Source: Bacteroides sp. M10
GTDB lineage: Bacteria > Bacteroidota > Bacteroidia > Bacteroidales > Bacteroidaceae
Reading direction: 5' to 3'
NCBI RefSeq assembly: GCF_014334015.1
Contig: NZ_CP060488.1
Coordinates: forward strand, 6,654,501 to 6,718,500
Length of the DNA: 64,000 nucleotides
Positions 1-9,051 of this stretch are shown here, in pieces. Under the pieces are notes generated by a model, which did no database searches, was not told the DNA's origin, and worked only from the letters and a program-made list of their open reading frames with translations. The first letter of the stretch is position 1, and every line of letters begins with the position of its first letter. A program made the position numbers and the translations under genes.

Positions 1-578
1 TACTGGGTAATCAGTTGAAACGCTTGGATACACCGAACATTGTTACGATCTTCGTTGGTATCTTCTTAGGTATCCTTCTGGGTAGTCTTCCGATTGCATT
101 CCCGGGTATGCCGACTCCTTTAAAATTAGGTTTGGCAGGCGGACCGCTGGTAGTGGCTATTCTTATCGGACGTTTCGGTCATAAGCTGCATTTAGTGACT
201 TATACAACCATGAGTGCCAACCTGATGCTTCGTGAAATCGGTATCGTTCTCTTCCTTGCCAGTGTCGGTATAGATGCCGGTGCCAATTTCGTGCAAACGG
301 TAGTCGAGGGAGACGGATTACTATACGTAGGTTCTGGTTTCCTTATCACCGTTATCCCGCTACTTATCATCGGCACCATCGCAAGATTATATTATAAGGT
401 AAACTACTTCACCCTGATGGGATTGATAGCCGGTAGTAATACCGACCCACCGGCATTGGCTTATGCCAATCAAACAACCTCCGGAGATGCTCCGGCAGTG
501 GGATACTCTACAGTTTATCCGTTATCAATGTTCCTCCGTATTCTGACGGGACAGATGATATTATTAGCAATGATGTAA
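1..578 (+). CDS. AspT/YidE-family transporter, C-terminal part (5' end outside window)
   Basis: The reading frame is already open at base 3 and ends at a TAA at 576-578, so this is the C-terminal ~190 residues of a longer membrane protein. It matches, residue for residue over most of its length, the C-terminal membrane half of the full-length transporter at 33140-34825 (shared blocks [37 protein letters not shown]). That relative has the AspT/YidE/YbjL architecture: membrane half, two TrkA-C domains, membrane half. Five or six hydrophobic segments are visible here. The substrate is unknown; characterised AspT exchanges aspartate and alanine, but that cannot be transferred. It is followed by a strong terminator. 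An internal TTG at base 15 is not a credible start because homology continues upstream of it. Confidence 0.85.
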   Translation, partial: LGNQLKRLDTPNIVTIFVGIFLGILLGSLPIAFPGMPTPLKLGLAGGPLVVAILIGRFGHKLHLVTYTTMSANLMLREIGIVLFLASVGIDAGANFVQTVVEGDGLLYVGSGFLITVIPLLIIGTIARLYYKVNYFTLMGLIAGSNTDPPALAYANQTTSGDAPAVGYSTVYPLSMFLRILTGQMILLAMM

Positions 579-598
579 ATCAAGTTTAGCATATAAAC

Positions 599-648
599 AA
601 TAAAGCCGGCTATATCCAAATGGAATACGCCGGCTTTATTTATTTTTT
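599..648 (+). terminator. Rho-independent terminator after the transporter
   Basis: A perfect 12-bp inverted repeat (599-610 pairs with 629-640, core AAAGCCGGC / GCCGGCTTT) is followed by a T-rich tract. It lies between the end of the + transporter and the end of the - cytidylate-kinase-like gene. The left arm is preceded by an A-rich stretch, so it can serve both convergent genes. Confidence 0.85.
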
Positions 649-668
649 CAATCTGCTTTTCTATCCTG

Positions 669-1301
669 TCATACAAGCTGCAGTTTCTTTACTACAAATT
701 CTTCAATGAACCGCACTGTCTCTTCAATTCCCAAAGAAGAAGAATCGATGCACAAATGATAAGTAGCTGCTGCTCCCCACGTTTTATAGCTATAATAATT
801 ATAGTATTCCGAACGTCTCTTATCCGCTTTTTCGATCATTTCTTCTGCAGCTTCCGCATCAATATGATGCATGCCACACAACCGCGCTATGCGATCTTCT
901 TTAGAGGCTGAAATAAAAACATTAGCGCAACGAGGATGCTCTCTCAGAATATAATCTGCGCAACGTCCTACAAAGACACAAGATCTTTCTGCTGCCAGAT
1001 GACGGATCACATCACTCTGTACTTTGAACAAGGCATCATTGCTCAAGCAGTTGTTACATGGCATAGCTCCCTCACTGATAAAAGGGAAACGCATACCGAA
1101 CAGTCCGCCAATAATACCCTGCGAGGCTTTTTCATCAGCCTTTTCAAAAAACTCCTTACACAATCCACTTTCCTCCGAAGCCAGATTAATCAGTTCCTTG
1201 TCGTAGAAGTTGATTCCCAAACGGGCTGCCAACTTCTCTCCTATTTCTTTTCCGCCGCTACCTAACTGACGGCCGATATTGATAACATAATTACCGCTCA
1301 T
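669..1301 (-). CDS. Cytidylate kinase-like family protein
   Basis: A 210-residue protein of the cytidylate-kinase-like family (nucleoside-monophosphate-kinase fold). The N-terminus carries an ATP-binding P-loop, GRQLGSGGKEIG, at about residues 8-19. Further on are FVGRCADYIL and a basic lid-like stretch rich in Arg. The family is common in Bacteroides and Firmicutes; its substrate is not settled, and this is unlikely to be the housekeeping CMP kinase. I chose the ATG at 1301 because the P-loop strand begins just after it; an upstream in-frame start at 1331 adds ten residues with no family similarity. It starts 52 bp below the receptor gene on the same strand and may be co-transcribed with it. 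Confidence 0.75.
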   Translation of the reverse strand: MSGNYVINIGRQLGSGGKEIGEKLAARLGINFYDKELINLASEESGLCKEFFEKADEKASQGIIGGLFGMRFPFISEGAMPCNNCLSNDALFKVQSDVIRHLAAERSCVFVGRCADYILREHPRCANVFISASKEDRIARLCGMHHIDAEAAEEMIEKADKRRSEYYNYYSYKTWGAAATYHLCIDSSSLGIEETVRFIEEFVVKKLQLV

Positions 1302-1353
1302 AGTACATTTTGTTTTATGGTTCTGTAGCAAACATACGACTTTTTTCTAAAAA

Positions 1354-4110
1354 TCACATCATCAAACGAAAGTTATATTTGAAAGTGACTATGAAATATC
1401 CTTTTATTTCCTGGTTACGGAACTCATAAAAACCATCAGAAGAAGTCGTACGGCCGAAACTTTTCCTCTTCCCGAGAATATCCGCCCAATAAGCAGACAG
1501 TTCCGCTTCTTTCTTTTTCAAGAACCGCCAGCTGGCACTTGCATTCCACAACATCTGGTCATCTTCGCCTTTACGGATATTCGTACCATTACGGAAAGAA
1601 TAAGCCCCGTCAGTCCGTAATTGCAAGCCAAAAGGAAGATCAACGTACCCCTCAAGACGAAAACTATAATTACGCGTATAGGTATCGTTATCATTGATAG
1701 AATTAAGCGAATACTGATAATTCCAGGAAGTAGAGAAATCAATACCTCCCCAGGTGGGCTGATAAGATACATTCGCGTCACACCCCAATCCGGTATCACG
1801 TGTCGTACTTTTCTTCGGTTCGAGGCTCTTGTCTTCATTAATCATACTGACACGATTGCTATGATTACCGTTCATATCCAACCGCAAGGAAAAATGTCCC
1901 AGACGCTTCCACCAGTTGGCACTTCCATATACATTCCAGTTTCCGTTAATATTAATAGGAGATGTCTCACGTCCACCGGTTTTTGCATCATATAGCACTA
2001 CCTGCGTCACACTGTTCTGTTCCATCTGCCCACCGATATTCGCAGATATACCTTTTTTTGAATGTTGAAAGCCCACACGGACACTATGAGAAAACATCTG
2101 TTTCAAATCCGGATTTCCCCGGGTGATATACAACGGATTACTGTTATCCGTCAGCGGCATTAAATCAGATAAAGAGGGTTGCCGGGTTCTACCGCTATAA
2201 TTGAAAGTGATCCGCGCCTCCTTCTTTTTCCAATTCACCCATATCATAGGCTGAAAGTCGATAGTATGCACGGTAGTGTCTGCATAGAGCTTTCCCATTT
2301 TCCGTTCAATGGCACGTTTTTGCGGAGTCATCCCCAATGAGGCATTAAACATCCAGGTATCATCAGAGTAATTAAGCCCCACATCCAGGTTATGTCCATT
2401 CGTACGACTATGACTCCGATTACTCAAACTATCCACATATCCTGCTTCATAGTCGGGAGGTAGCTCACCAAAGACTTCCGACTTCGTCAGAGAAGATAAT
2501 TCATACGTATCACGATTATCACGCTCATAGCTAGTATCCCAGTTATATGCTACCCGAAAATGCATCTTCTTGCCAATAGGCTGGGCAAAGGTAATCCCGA
2601 CTCTCCATGAATTATTTTTTTGAGGCGACTTCAAATACTGGTTACGATAAAGCACCGAATCATTACCCAATTTATCTTCGAGACGGAAATAAGTAGTTTT
2701 GGAAAGCGAAAAACTTTCATTATCTCCCCACGAATCCGAGTTCTGGATATTCAATGCCAGCGTTGTACCTTTTTCATTCAGACGTCTCATAATACCCATC
2801 ATCCAGCTATAACGGTTCGACTGATTTTCCGAACGCGACCGGTTCTCACTACGGTTCACTTTTATATCCCGGGGAATAGATTCAAAGTCATCAAACAAGC
2901 TCTCATGACTTATGCCGGGAGGAGCATCAAAGGATGCATTCTGGCTACTGTTTTCATTCCTATTAGGAGAGATTCCTAAATTACCGGTAAAATGTATACG
3001 TGTACGTTTATCTACTTCCCAGCTTCCCATGAAGTTAGAACTAATCGACCGCCCCTTAGAATTACTTTCGTTAGTAGACGCAGAGTATTGATTACCTGCC
3101 GGCAAATACTGTTCCTGATAAATGGAAGAAAGATTTCCGTTCCGGTTCAAATTATAGTTCACACTTCCGGTCAGGGAGAATTTCTTACCGAATTTATGAG
3201 TCATATTCATTCCTACCGAATTGTTGATATTATCCTTGTACGTACTATTCTGGTATCTGTTGGTAGACTGTGCGATAAAAGAAAGATTATCTCCGTCTTT
3301 ACTAAAATAATTCACTTGCCCCTCAAAATCCTTCTTCTGGTTATTCCCGTATCCTACCGTTGCATTTGTCAGCCAGGTTTTATTCAATTCATCCTTAGTC
3401 TGCAAGTCAAGTACATATTTCTTTTCTCCTGAACTAATTCCGGTGAACTCCTCTTCTTTCGATTTCTTATCATATACTTTCAACTTACTAATCAGGTCTG
3501 CCGGAAGATTTTCGAGTGCCGTCTTTTTATCTCCGGAGAAAAAAGCTTCGCCATTTACATTGATTTCACTGATGGGCTGTCCGTTGTATGTCAACGAATT
3601 ATCTTTCTTATTATATACCAATCCGGGAACACGCTTCACTAAATCTTCCAGATAAGCTCCTTCACGAGTTTTAAAAGCGGCAGCATTGATAACCGTAGTA
3701 TCTCCCTCCATCACTACTTCCTGCAATTTTCCCGTTATCGTCACTTCACTAATCTGAATATCATCATCTTTCAATACCACTGTACCGATATTCACCGATA
3801 CAGAGTCTTCCAGTGCCCGGTATACAGATTGCATTCCCATAAAAGAGACCTTCAACAGGTATTTCTTTTTCTTCTGCGGTTGATAATTAAGAATGAAACG
3901 CCCATTCTTATCACTTGTTATTCCCTTGATAAAGGCAGAATCGCTTTTCGCCAAAATAACAATGCTGGCAGATGGTAATGCCCGCTTCTCATTACTGCCG
4001 GCTTCCATTGTCTGCACTCTTCCTCGCACAGTTCTCACTTGTTGAGCATACAGAGCAGTATGTCCCCAAAGTAGCAGCAAAAGCAATCCCACTAACTTAC
4101 AAGCGTTCAT
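1354..4110 (-). CDS. TonB-dependent receptor-like outer-membrane beta-barrel protein
   Basis: A 918-residue outer-membrane protein. Residues 1-22 are a signal peptide ending at YAQ. Residues ~25-115 form a carboxypeptidase-regulatory-like beta-sandwich (VRGRV, DKNGRFIL). A plug-like part follows to ~230 (DLVKRVPGL, INVNGEAFFSGD), then a long Asn/Ser/Tyr-rich barrel ending in an aromatic strand (FKYNFRLMM). This is the arrangement of the OMP_b-brl_3 group of Bacteroidetes receptors, whose ligands are mostly unknown. It is not a SusC of the paired type: no SusD gene is adjacent. It is divergent from cobU, but nothing in the sequence ties it to cobalamin. A -7 box lies at 4162-4169. Confidence 0.8.
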   Translation of the reverse strand: MNACKLVGLLLLLLWGHTALYAQQVRTVRGRVQTMEAGSNEKRALPSASIVILAKSDSAFIKGITSDKNGRFILNYQPQKKKKYLLKVSFMGMQSVYRALEDSVSVNIGTVVLKDDDIQISEVTITGKLQEVVMEGDTTVINAAAFKTREGAYLEDLVKRVPGLVYNKKDNSLTYNGQPISEINVNGEAFFSGDKKTALENLPADLISKLKVYDKKSKEEEFTGISSGEKKYVLDLQTKDELNKTWLTNATVGYGNNQKKDFEGQVNYFSKDGDNLSFIAQSTNRYQNSTYKDNINNSVGMNMTHKFGKKFSLTGSVNYNLNRNGNLSSIYQEQYLPAGNQYSASTNESNSKGRSISSNFMGSWEVDKRTRIHFTGNLGISPNRNENSSQNASFDAPPGISHESLFDDFESIPRDIKVNRSENRSRSENQSNRYSWMMGIMRRLNEKGTTLALNIQNSDSWGDNESFSLSKTTYFRLEDKLGNDSVLYRNQYLKSPQKNNSWRVGITFAQPIGKKMHFRVAYNWDTSYERDNRDTYELSSLTKSEVFGELPPDYEAGYVDSLSNRSHSRTNGHNLDVGLNYSDDTWMFNASLGMTPQKRAIERKMGKLYADTTVHTIDFQPMIWVNWKKKEARITFNYSGRTRQPSLSDLMPLTDNSNPLYITRGNPDLKQMFSHSVRVGFQHSKKGISANIGGQMEQNSVTQVVLYDAKTGGRETSPININGNWNVYGSANWWKRLGHFSLRLDMNGNHSNRVSMINEDKSLEPKKSTTRDTGLGCDANVSYQPTWGGIDFSTSWNYQYSLNSINDNDTYTRNYSFRLEGYVDLPFGLQLRTDGAYSFRNGTNIRKGEDDQMLWNASASWRFLKKKEAELSAYWADILGKRKSFGRTTSSDGFYEFRNQEIKGYFIVTFKYNFRLMM

Positions 4111-4161
4111 ATCTAATAGTAGTTAAGTCTGATATTTATGTTGATCTAAAACAAATCGGGA

Positions 4162-4169
4162 CAAAGTTA
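4162..4169 (-). promoter_or_regulatory. Promoter -7 box for the 4110 receptor
   Basis: The - strand reads TAACTTTG here, matching the Bacteroides -7 consensus TAnnTTTG, about 50 bp ahead of the start codon at 4110. No clear -33 TTTG is seen. Confidence 0.5.
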
Positions 4170-4211
4170 ATAACTTTTACGTAAAACGTTTAATCCCAGA
4201 GTTATTTTTTA

Positions 4212-4219
4212 TACCTTTG
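4212..4219 (+). promoter_or_regulatory. Promoter -7 box for cobUTSC
   Basis: TACCTTTG matches the Bacteroides -7 consensus and lies 27 bp ahead of the cobU ATG. The upstream sequence around 4188-4192 (GTTTA) is at the right distance for a weak -33 element. Confidence 0.6.
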
Positions 4220-4246
4220 TCCATCCATTATTCAATCAGCAACTTA

Positions 4247-4756
4247 ATGAAAAGGATTATATTAATCACAGGAGGACAACGATCCGGTAAAAGTTCGTTC
4301 GCGGAAAAAAAAGCGCATGAACTTACTACGTCACCGGTTTACTTGGCCACTGCCAGGATATGGGACGAAGAATTCAGAAAAAGGGTGGAACGCCATCAAA
4401 AGAACCGCGGTCCTGAATGGACAAATATAGAAGAAGAAAAAGAATTGAGCCGTCACAATGTAGCGGGCAGAGTCGTAGTGATAGATTGTGTAACTCTTTG
4501 GTGCACTAACTTCTTTATGGAGTTTGATTCTAATGTTGCCTCCTCATTGGAAGCCGTCAAAAAAGAATTCGACAAATTTACCCAGCAGGACGCCACTTTC
4601 ATATTTGTAACTAATGAGATTGGTTGGGGGGGAGTTTCCGAGAACAAACTGCAACGTAAATTCACAGACTTGCAAGGTTGGACCAATCAATACATCGCAT
4701 CGCATGCCGACGATGTATATCTCATGGCAAGTGGTATTCCCGTAAAAATAAAATAA
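4247..4756 (+). CDS. cobU: Adenosylcobinamide kinase / adenosylcobinamide-phosphate guanylyltransferase
   Basis: A 169-residue bifunctional enzyme that phosphorylates adenosylcobinamide and then transfers GMP to give adenosylcobinamide-GDP, the substrate for CobS. The P-loop GGQRSGKSS is at residues 9-17, and H50 in [10 protein letters not shown] is placed like the guanylylated His of CobU. VIDCVTLW is the Walker-B-like strand. The ATG at 4247 starts directly before the first beta strand; an upstream in-frame start at 4217 lies on the promoter box. It opens the + operon cobU-cobT-cobS-cobC; cobT starts 2 bp after its stop. Confidence 0.95.
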   Translation: MKRIILITGGQRSGKSSFAEKKAHELTTSPVYLATARIWDEEFRKRVERHQKNRGPEWTNIEEEKELSRHNVAGRVVVIDCVTLWCTNFFMEFDSNVASSLEAVKKEFDKFTQQDATFIFVTNEIGWGGVSENKLQRKFTDLQGWTNQYIASHADDVYLMASGIPVKIK

Positions 4757-4758
4757 AC

Positions 4759-5796
4759 ATGAAAACGTTTCATATTCAAAAGCCGGATGAAGCTATCAAA
4801 GAAGCTCTGATTGACAAAATCAATAATCTGACCAAGCCTAAAGGATCGCTTGGAAGACTGGAAGAAATCGCTTTGCAAATCGGACTGATCCAACAATCCC
4901 TTTCTCCACGATTAACTCATCCTCAAAATATAATCTTTGCCGCAGATCATGGCATCGTAGAAGAAAAAGTCAGCCCATCTCCTAAAGAAGTAACCTGGCA
5001 ACAAATCAGCAACTTTCTTCATGGAGGAGCAGGGATTAACTTCCTGTGCCGACAGCACGGTTTCACTCTTAAAATTGTAGACGCAGGAGTCGATTATGAT
5101 TTGCCTTATGAAAAAGGCATCATTAACATGAAAGTCGGAAGAGGAACACGCAATTTCCTTCATGAAGCAGCCATGACACCTGAAGAGATGGAACTCTGCC
5201 TGGAGCATGGTGCCCAATGTGTGGACACTTCTCACCAGGAAGGCTGCAATATCATTAGCTTCGGTGAAATGGGAATCGGAAATACTTCGCCCTCTTCCTT
5301 ATGGATGACTTGCTTCACCGGAATCCCATTAGATCAATGTGTAGGTGCAGGAAGCGGACTCAATCATCAGGGAATAAATCACAAATACGAAGTTCTGAAA
5401 AGATCTCTCGAACAATATCCGGGAGAGCATTCCACAGAAGAAATCCTCTGCCGTTTCGGAGGTTACGAAATGGTAATGGCCGTAGGAGCAATGCTCAAAG
5501 CTGCCGAACTGGGAATGGTTATTCTAATTGATGGATTTATTATGACCAATTGTATTCTTGCCGCTTCACGCCTTTATCCGGAAGTGATGAGCTATGCCAT
5601 ATTCGGTCATCAGGGAGACGAGAGCGGACATAAGCTATTATTGGACTATCTCGGAGCACGTCCCCTACTCAATCTCGGACTAAGACTTGGAGAAGGAAGC
5701 GGTTCCGTTTGTGCCTATCCCATTGTAGATTCTGCTGTAAAAATGCTGAATGAGATGGATTCATTTGCTCATGCTTCTATCACTAAATATTTCTAA
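4759..5796 (+). CDS. cobT: Nicotinate-nucleotide--dimethylbenzimidazole phosphoribosyltransferase
   Basis: A 345-residue cytoplasmic enzyme that makes alpha-ribazole phosphate for the lower ligand of cobalamin. Family marks include [11 protein letters not shown] near residue 19, the [12 protein letters not shown] loop, [11 protein letters not shown], and the catalytic-Glu motif LGEGSGS near residue 312. The length matches CobT. The ATG at 4759 follows the cobU stop by 2 bp; a longer frame starting at 4678 would overlap cobU and adds unrelated residues. It shows coupled spacing with both neighbours. Confidence 0.96.
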   Translation: MKTFHIQKPDEAIKEALIDKINNLTKPKGSLGRLEEIALQIGLIQQSLSPRLTHPQNIIFAADHGIVEEKVSPSPKEVTWQQISNFLHGGAGINFLCRQHGFTLKIVDAGVDYDLPYEKGIINMKVGRGTRNFLHEAAMTPEEMELCLEHGAQCVDTSHQEGCNIISFGEMGIGNTSPSSLWMTCFTGIPLDQCVGAGSGLNHQGINHKYEVLKRSLEQYPGEHSTEEILCRFGGYEMVMAVGAMLKAAELGMVILIDGFIMTNCILAASRLYPEVMSYAIFGHQGDESGHKLLLDYLGARPLLNLGLRLGEGSGSVCAYPIVDSAVKMLNEMDSFAHASITKYF

Positions 5797-5797
5797 G

Positions 5798-6544
5798 ATG
5801 AACCAGATACTTGCCGCCCTCATATTCTTTACACGATTGCCTTTCTGGAAAATAAAAGAAGTTCCGCAGGAGTGTTTCAAACACGTTGTCAGTTATTGGA
5901 GTTTCAGTGGCTGGCTGACCGGGGGAATGATGGCATTGATTTTCTGGGGAGCCAGTACTATTTTACCTCACGGAGTAGCCGTAATCCTGGCACTGACTTC
6001 ACGTTTACTTATCACAGGAGCATTGCATGAGGATGGATTGGCCGATTTCTTCGATGGATTCGGAGGTGGAACGAACAGGGAAAGCACGTTACGCATCATG
6101 AAAGATTCCCATATCGGAAGCTACGGAGTTTTGGGATTAATCATCTATTATCTGCTTGCTTACAATCTACTGGTCGCACTTCCCTTAACAGTTACTCCTT
6201 TCTTATTACTAAGCGGAGATACCTGGAGCAAATTCATTTCTTCCAATATCATCAATTACCTGCCCTACGCACGGAAAGAAGAAGATAGCAAATCCGGAAC
6301 AGTATATACAAGAATGAATTTGGGGGAGATCGTTATGTCTGCGATGGGGGGAATACTGCCTCTCCTATTACTTCCTCCAAGCTACTGGCCCGTGTGTATA
6401 TTTCCTATTCTGGTATTCTCCTTTATCTGCCGGATGATGAAACGACGTTTGAACGGATATACCGGAGATTGTTGTGGTGCATTATTTCTCTTAAGCGAAA
6501 TAAGTTTCTGGCTGGGAGCAGTGATGTCTATCTATATAAAATAA
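5798..6544 (+). CDS. cobS: Adenosylcobinamide-GDP ribazoletransferase
   Basis: A 248-residue inner-membrane enzyme that joins adenosylcobinamide-GDP to alpha-ribazole (phosphate), closing the nucleotide loop. It has the CobS signature HEDGLADFFDGFGGG near residues 70-85, RIMKDSHIGSYG shortly after, and several hydrophobic spans. It begins one base after the cobT stop, which decides the start against an in-frame upstream codon at 5750 inside cobT. The C-terminal half keeps the GDCCGA segment seen in the family. Confidence 0.95.
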   Translation: MNQILAALIFFTRLPFWKIKEVPQECFKHVVSYWSFSGWLTGGMMALIFWGASTILPHGVAVILALTSRLLITGALHEDGLADFFDGFGGGTNRESTLRIMKDSHIGSYGVLGLIIYYLLAYNLLVALPLTVTPFLLLSGDTWSKFISSNIINYLPYARKEEDSKSGTVYTRMNLGEIVMSAMGGILPLLLLPPSYWPVCIFPILVFSFICRMMKRRLNGYTGDCCGALFLLSEISFWLGAVMSIYIK

Positions 6545-6552
6545 GTAATCCT

Positions 6553-7086
6553 ATGAATATTTATCTAATCAGACATACCTCTGTCGACGTTCCTAAAGGT
6601 CTTTGTTACGGTCAGTCAGACGTTCCTTTACGTCCTACATTTGAGATAGAAGCAGCCGTAACCAAAGCTAAAATCGAATCCATTCACTTTGATATGGCTT
6701 ACACCAGTCCTCTATCCAGATGCACCCGTCTGGCACAATATTGCGGATTCGGAGATGCCATCCGTGACCCAAGAATACTGGAACTTAATTTCGGAGATTG
6801 GGAAATGCAGTATTTTGATAAAATCAAAGACCCGAATCTACAGTGCTGGTACGACGATTACTTGAATGTAAAAGCAACCAATGGAGAATCGTTTGCCGAT
6901 CAGTATAAACGGGTAGCCGCGTTTTTAGACGAAGTCAGACAAAAGGAGGCTGAAAATATAGTAGTATTTGCTCATGGCGGCGTATTGATTTGCGCACAGA
7001 TTTATGCAAAGTTGATTCAACCGGAAGAAGCATTTCAGGCAGTACCTGCCTATGGAGGAATTTTTCTATATCAAGAGCGCCCGTAA
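6553..7086 (+). CDS. cobC: Alpha-ribazole phosphatase (histidine phosphatase family)
   Basis: A 177-residue phosphoglycerate-mutase-fold phosphatase. The phosphohistidine motif is RHTSV with H8, YTSPLSRC follows near residue 56, and the second active-site His is in FAHGGV. In this operon it should dephosphorylate alpha-ribazole phosphate or adenosylcobalamin phosphate. The ATG at 6553 lies 8 bp after cobS. Its 3' end overlaps the end of the convergent cbiB by 21 bp, so no terminator separates the two. Confidence 0.9.
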   Translation: MNIYLIRHTSVDVPKGLCYGQSDVPLRPTFEIEAAVTKAKIESIHFDMAYTSPLSRCTRLAQYCGFGDAIRDPRILELNFGDWEMQYFDKIKDPNLQCWYDDYLNVKATNGESFADQYKRVAAFLDEVRQKEAENIVVFAHGGVLICAQIYAKLIQPEEAFQAVPAYGGIFLYQERP

Positions 7087-8013
7087 ACAAACAGTCAGGA
7101 CAATCATCATCTCTTCTGCACGACGGTTGACAGCAACTCCCATCCGCATATCGGATGTGTCCAGCAAACGTTCATTCACTCCGATATAAGGCTTTGTAAA
7201 GAGTTGACCAAAATAGTGATGAGGACCGCCGAAACGACAATTCAGGATACCTGCAAGAGCGGCTTCCGGATAGCCGGAATTGGGACTTGCATGTTCCCTG
7301 CCATATCTCTTCACAAATGACAGGAGTTTCAGCCGACCACTTGCCAAGACCATCAGAAAAGCAGTAAGACGGGCAGGAATATAATTAGCGACATCATCAA
7401 CACGAGCTGCCACACGCCCAAAAAGGAGATAACGATCACTATGATAACCAATCATGGAATCAAGCGTATTCACCATTTTGTAGGCCATCATTCCCGGAAC
7501 GCCCAACAACAAATACCAGAAAAGAGGAGCAATCACTCCGTCACTCAAATTTTCCGCCAAAGTTTCAAGAGCAGCAGTCCTGACTTCCTGTGCAGAAAGT
7601 TCGGAGGTATCACGCCCTACAATACGGGCAACCTGAATACGTCCCTCTTCCAAAGAACGATCAACCGCCTCAAATACCATTCTGACCTCTTTAATCAATG
7701 TAGTTCCGGCCAGACAAAAGAAAATGCAGATTATATCAAAACCGATCACCGCAGGAGTTCCTAAAAAAGAAAGGGCATATTCGATTCCTATGGTGACCGA
7801 ATAAACGAACAGGATCAACAGAACAGACATGATTCCTCCTTTCCATAACTTATAAGATCCTTTATTCAGTCTCTTTTCCCCGAAAGCAATCATCTTGCCG
7901 AACCAGATGACAGGATGAGGCAAAGACACCGGATCACCGAATAGACGATCCATCAACCAGGCCGGCAATAAAACACGCAGCACTACTCCTATAACGATAA
8001 AGTAACTCATCAT
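7066..8013 (-). CDS. cbiB: Adenosylcobinamide-phosphate synthase
   Basis: A 315-residue integral membrane protein of the CbiB/CobD family, which condenses adenosylcobyric acid with (R)-1-amino-2-propanol O-phosphate. Visible family marks are DRLFGDPVSLPHPVIWFGK near the N-terminus, TLAENLSDGVIAPLFWY, the NTLDSMIGY loop, SPNSGYPEAALAG and RFGGPHHYFG. The ORF opens with a TTG at 8019; I prefer the ATG at 8013 (or 8010). It is the last gene of the - cobalamin operon and lies 15 bp below the decarboxylase gene that makes the precursor of its second substrate. Confidence 0.93.
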   Translation of the reverse strand: MMSYFIVIGVVLRVLLPAWLMDRLFGDPVSLPHPVIWFGKMIAFGEKRLNKGSYKLWKGGIMSVLLILFVYSVTIGIEYALSFLGTPAVIGFDIICIFFCLAGTTLIKEVRMVFEAVDRSLEEGRIQVARIVGRDTSELSAQEVRTAALETLAENLSDGVIAPLFWYLLLGVPGMMAYKMVNTLDSMIGYHSDRYLLFGRVAARVDDVANYIPARLTAFLMVLASGRLKLLSFVKRYGREHASPNSGYPEAALAGILNCRFGGPHHYFGQLFTKPYIGVNERLLDTSDMRMGVAVNRRAEEMMIVLTVCLRALLI

Positions 8014-8028
8014 AAACAAAAATATATC

Positions 8029-9051
8029 TTAACTCATTATCTGCTCCATCCATTCACTGATTGCTTTCACCAGCTTATCATTTTCTTCGGGAGTTTGCGT
8101 AGCAATCCGAAAGAAACGCTCGTCCAATCCCTCAAAGTTGGATGCATCCCGAATGAGTATTCCATGATTCACGGCTAGAAAATCCTTAAGGGCCGCCGCT
8201 TTCCCCATACGTAGTTTTATCAACATATAGTGCGTATCAGTTGGCCATATTTCTAACATCCCCGTGGCAAGCAGGAGGTTTGTCAGTCGCTCACGTTCTG
8301 CCAGAAGTTGCGGAATATCCGCTGAAATGCCGTCTCCCTCTTCCAGAAGATATTTTGCGGCTTCAATAGCCAGGCTATTCACAGACCAAGGCATCCGACG
8401 GCAACGAACATCATCGGTCAATCCCTCGGAGGCAGTAAAATAACCTACCCGCAGTCCCGGAATCGCGTATTGCTTGGTCATTGAATGGAGCAGGATCACA
8501 TTTGGAAAGGAAGCGGCTTCTTTAATCCCAAGAAGTGACTTTAATGTGAAATACTCGTAAGACTGATCGAATATAAACAATTTATCAGGATGAGAATCGA
8601 CCAATGCTTTCAGGTCTTCCTTATTTCGCACTTCACCTGTCGGGTTATTCGGATTGCAGATCCACACCAATTCCGCATCTTCCGGTAAAGCGTCCAACGA
8701 ATAAAAAGGCTTCACTTTGTGCCGATGTACCCGGCATGCGTCCGCATACTCGCTAAAGGTTGGTCCCAACACAGCTGAAATACGTCCTTGAAAGACTTGT
8801 GCTATCAAGTAAATAGCTTCCGTCGCTCCATTAGTCACACAAACTTGGCGGGGAGTGAGCGAATACCTCCGGGCTATTTCACTTTCCAAAGAATAAGGCA
8901 TCGGCTCGGGATAACTGCAAATGGTAGAGAGCCGCTCATTCAGTCGTTGGTAAAGTCCCGAATGATCGATCCGGTTATACACATTCGAACTGAAATTGCT
9001 AACTATTTTCTTTCCGTATTTATAAAGATCGTCTCCGTGTCCCTCAATCAT
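8029..9051 (-). CDS. cobD: Threonine-phosphate decarboxylase (PLP-dependent, aminotransferase fold)
   Basis: A 340-residue fold-type-I PLP enzyme. It has NPNNPTGEV, DQSYEYF and the PLP lysine K193 in SMTKQYAIPGLRVGYF. The fold is shared with histidinol-phosphate aminotransferase, but the position between cobyric acid synthase and cbiB identifies it as CobD, which decarboxylates L-threonine-O-3-phosphate to aminopropanol phosphate. Its start overlaps the 3' end of the upstream gene by 8 bp, indicating translational coupling. The alternative, a true HisC, is unlikely in this context. Confidence 0.9.
   Translation of the reverse strand: MIEGHGDDLYKYGKKIVSNFSSNVYNRIDHSGLYQRLNERLSTICSYPEPMPYSLESEIARRYSLTPRQVCVTNGATEAIYLIAQVFQGRISAVLGPTFSEYADACRVHRHKVKPFYSLDALPEDAELVWICNPNNPTGEVRNKEDLKALVDSHPDKLFIFDQSYEYFTLKSLLGIKEAASFPNVILLHSMTKQYAIPGLRVGYFTASEGLTDDVRCRRMPWSVNSLAIEAAKYLLEEGDGISADIPQLLAERERLTNLLLATGMLEIWPTDTHYMLIKLRMGKAAALKDFLAVNHGILIRDASNFEGLDERFFRIATQTPEENDKLVKAISEWMEQIMS

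Noticed and set aside
936..1265. 109-codon + frame
   Set aside because: Antisense shadow of the cytidylate-kinase-like gene.
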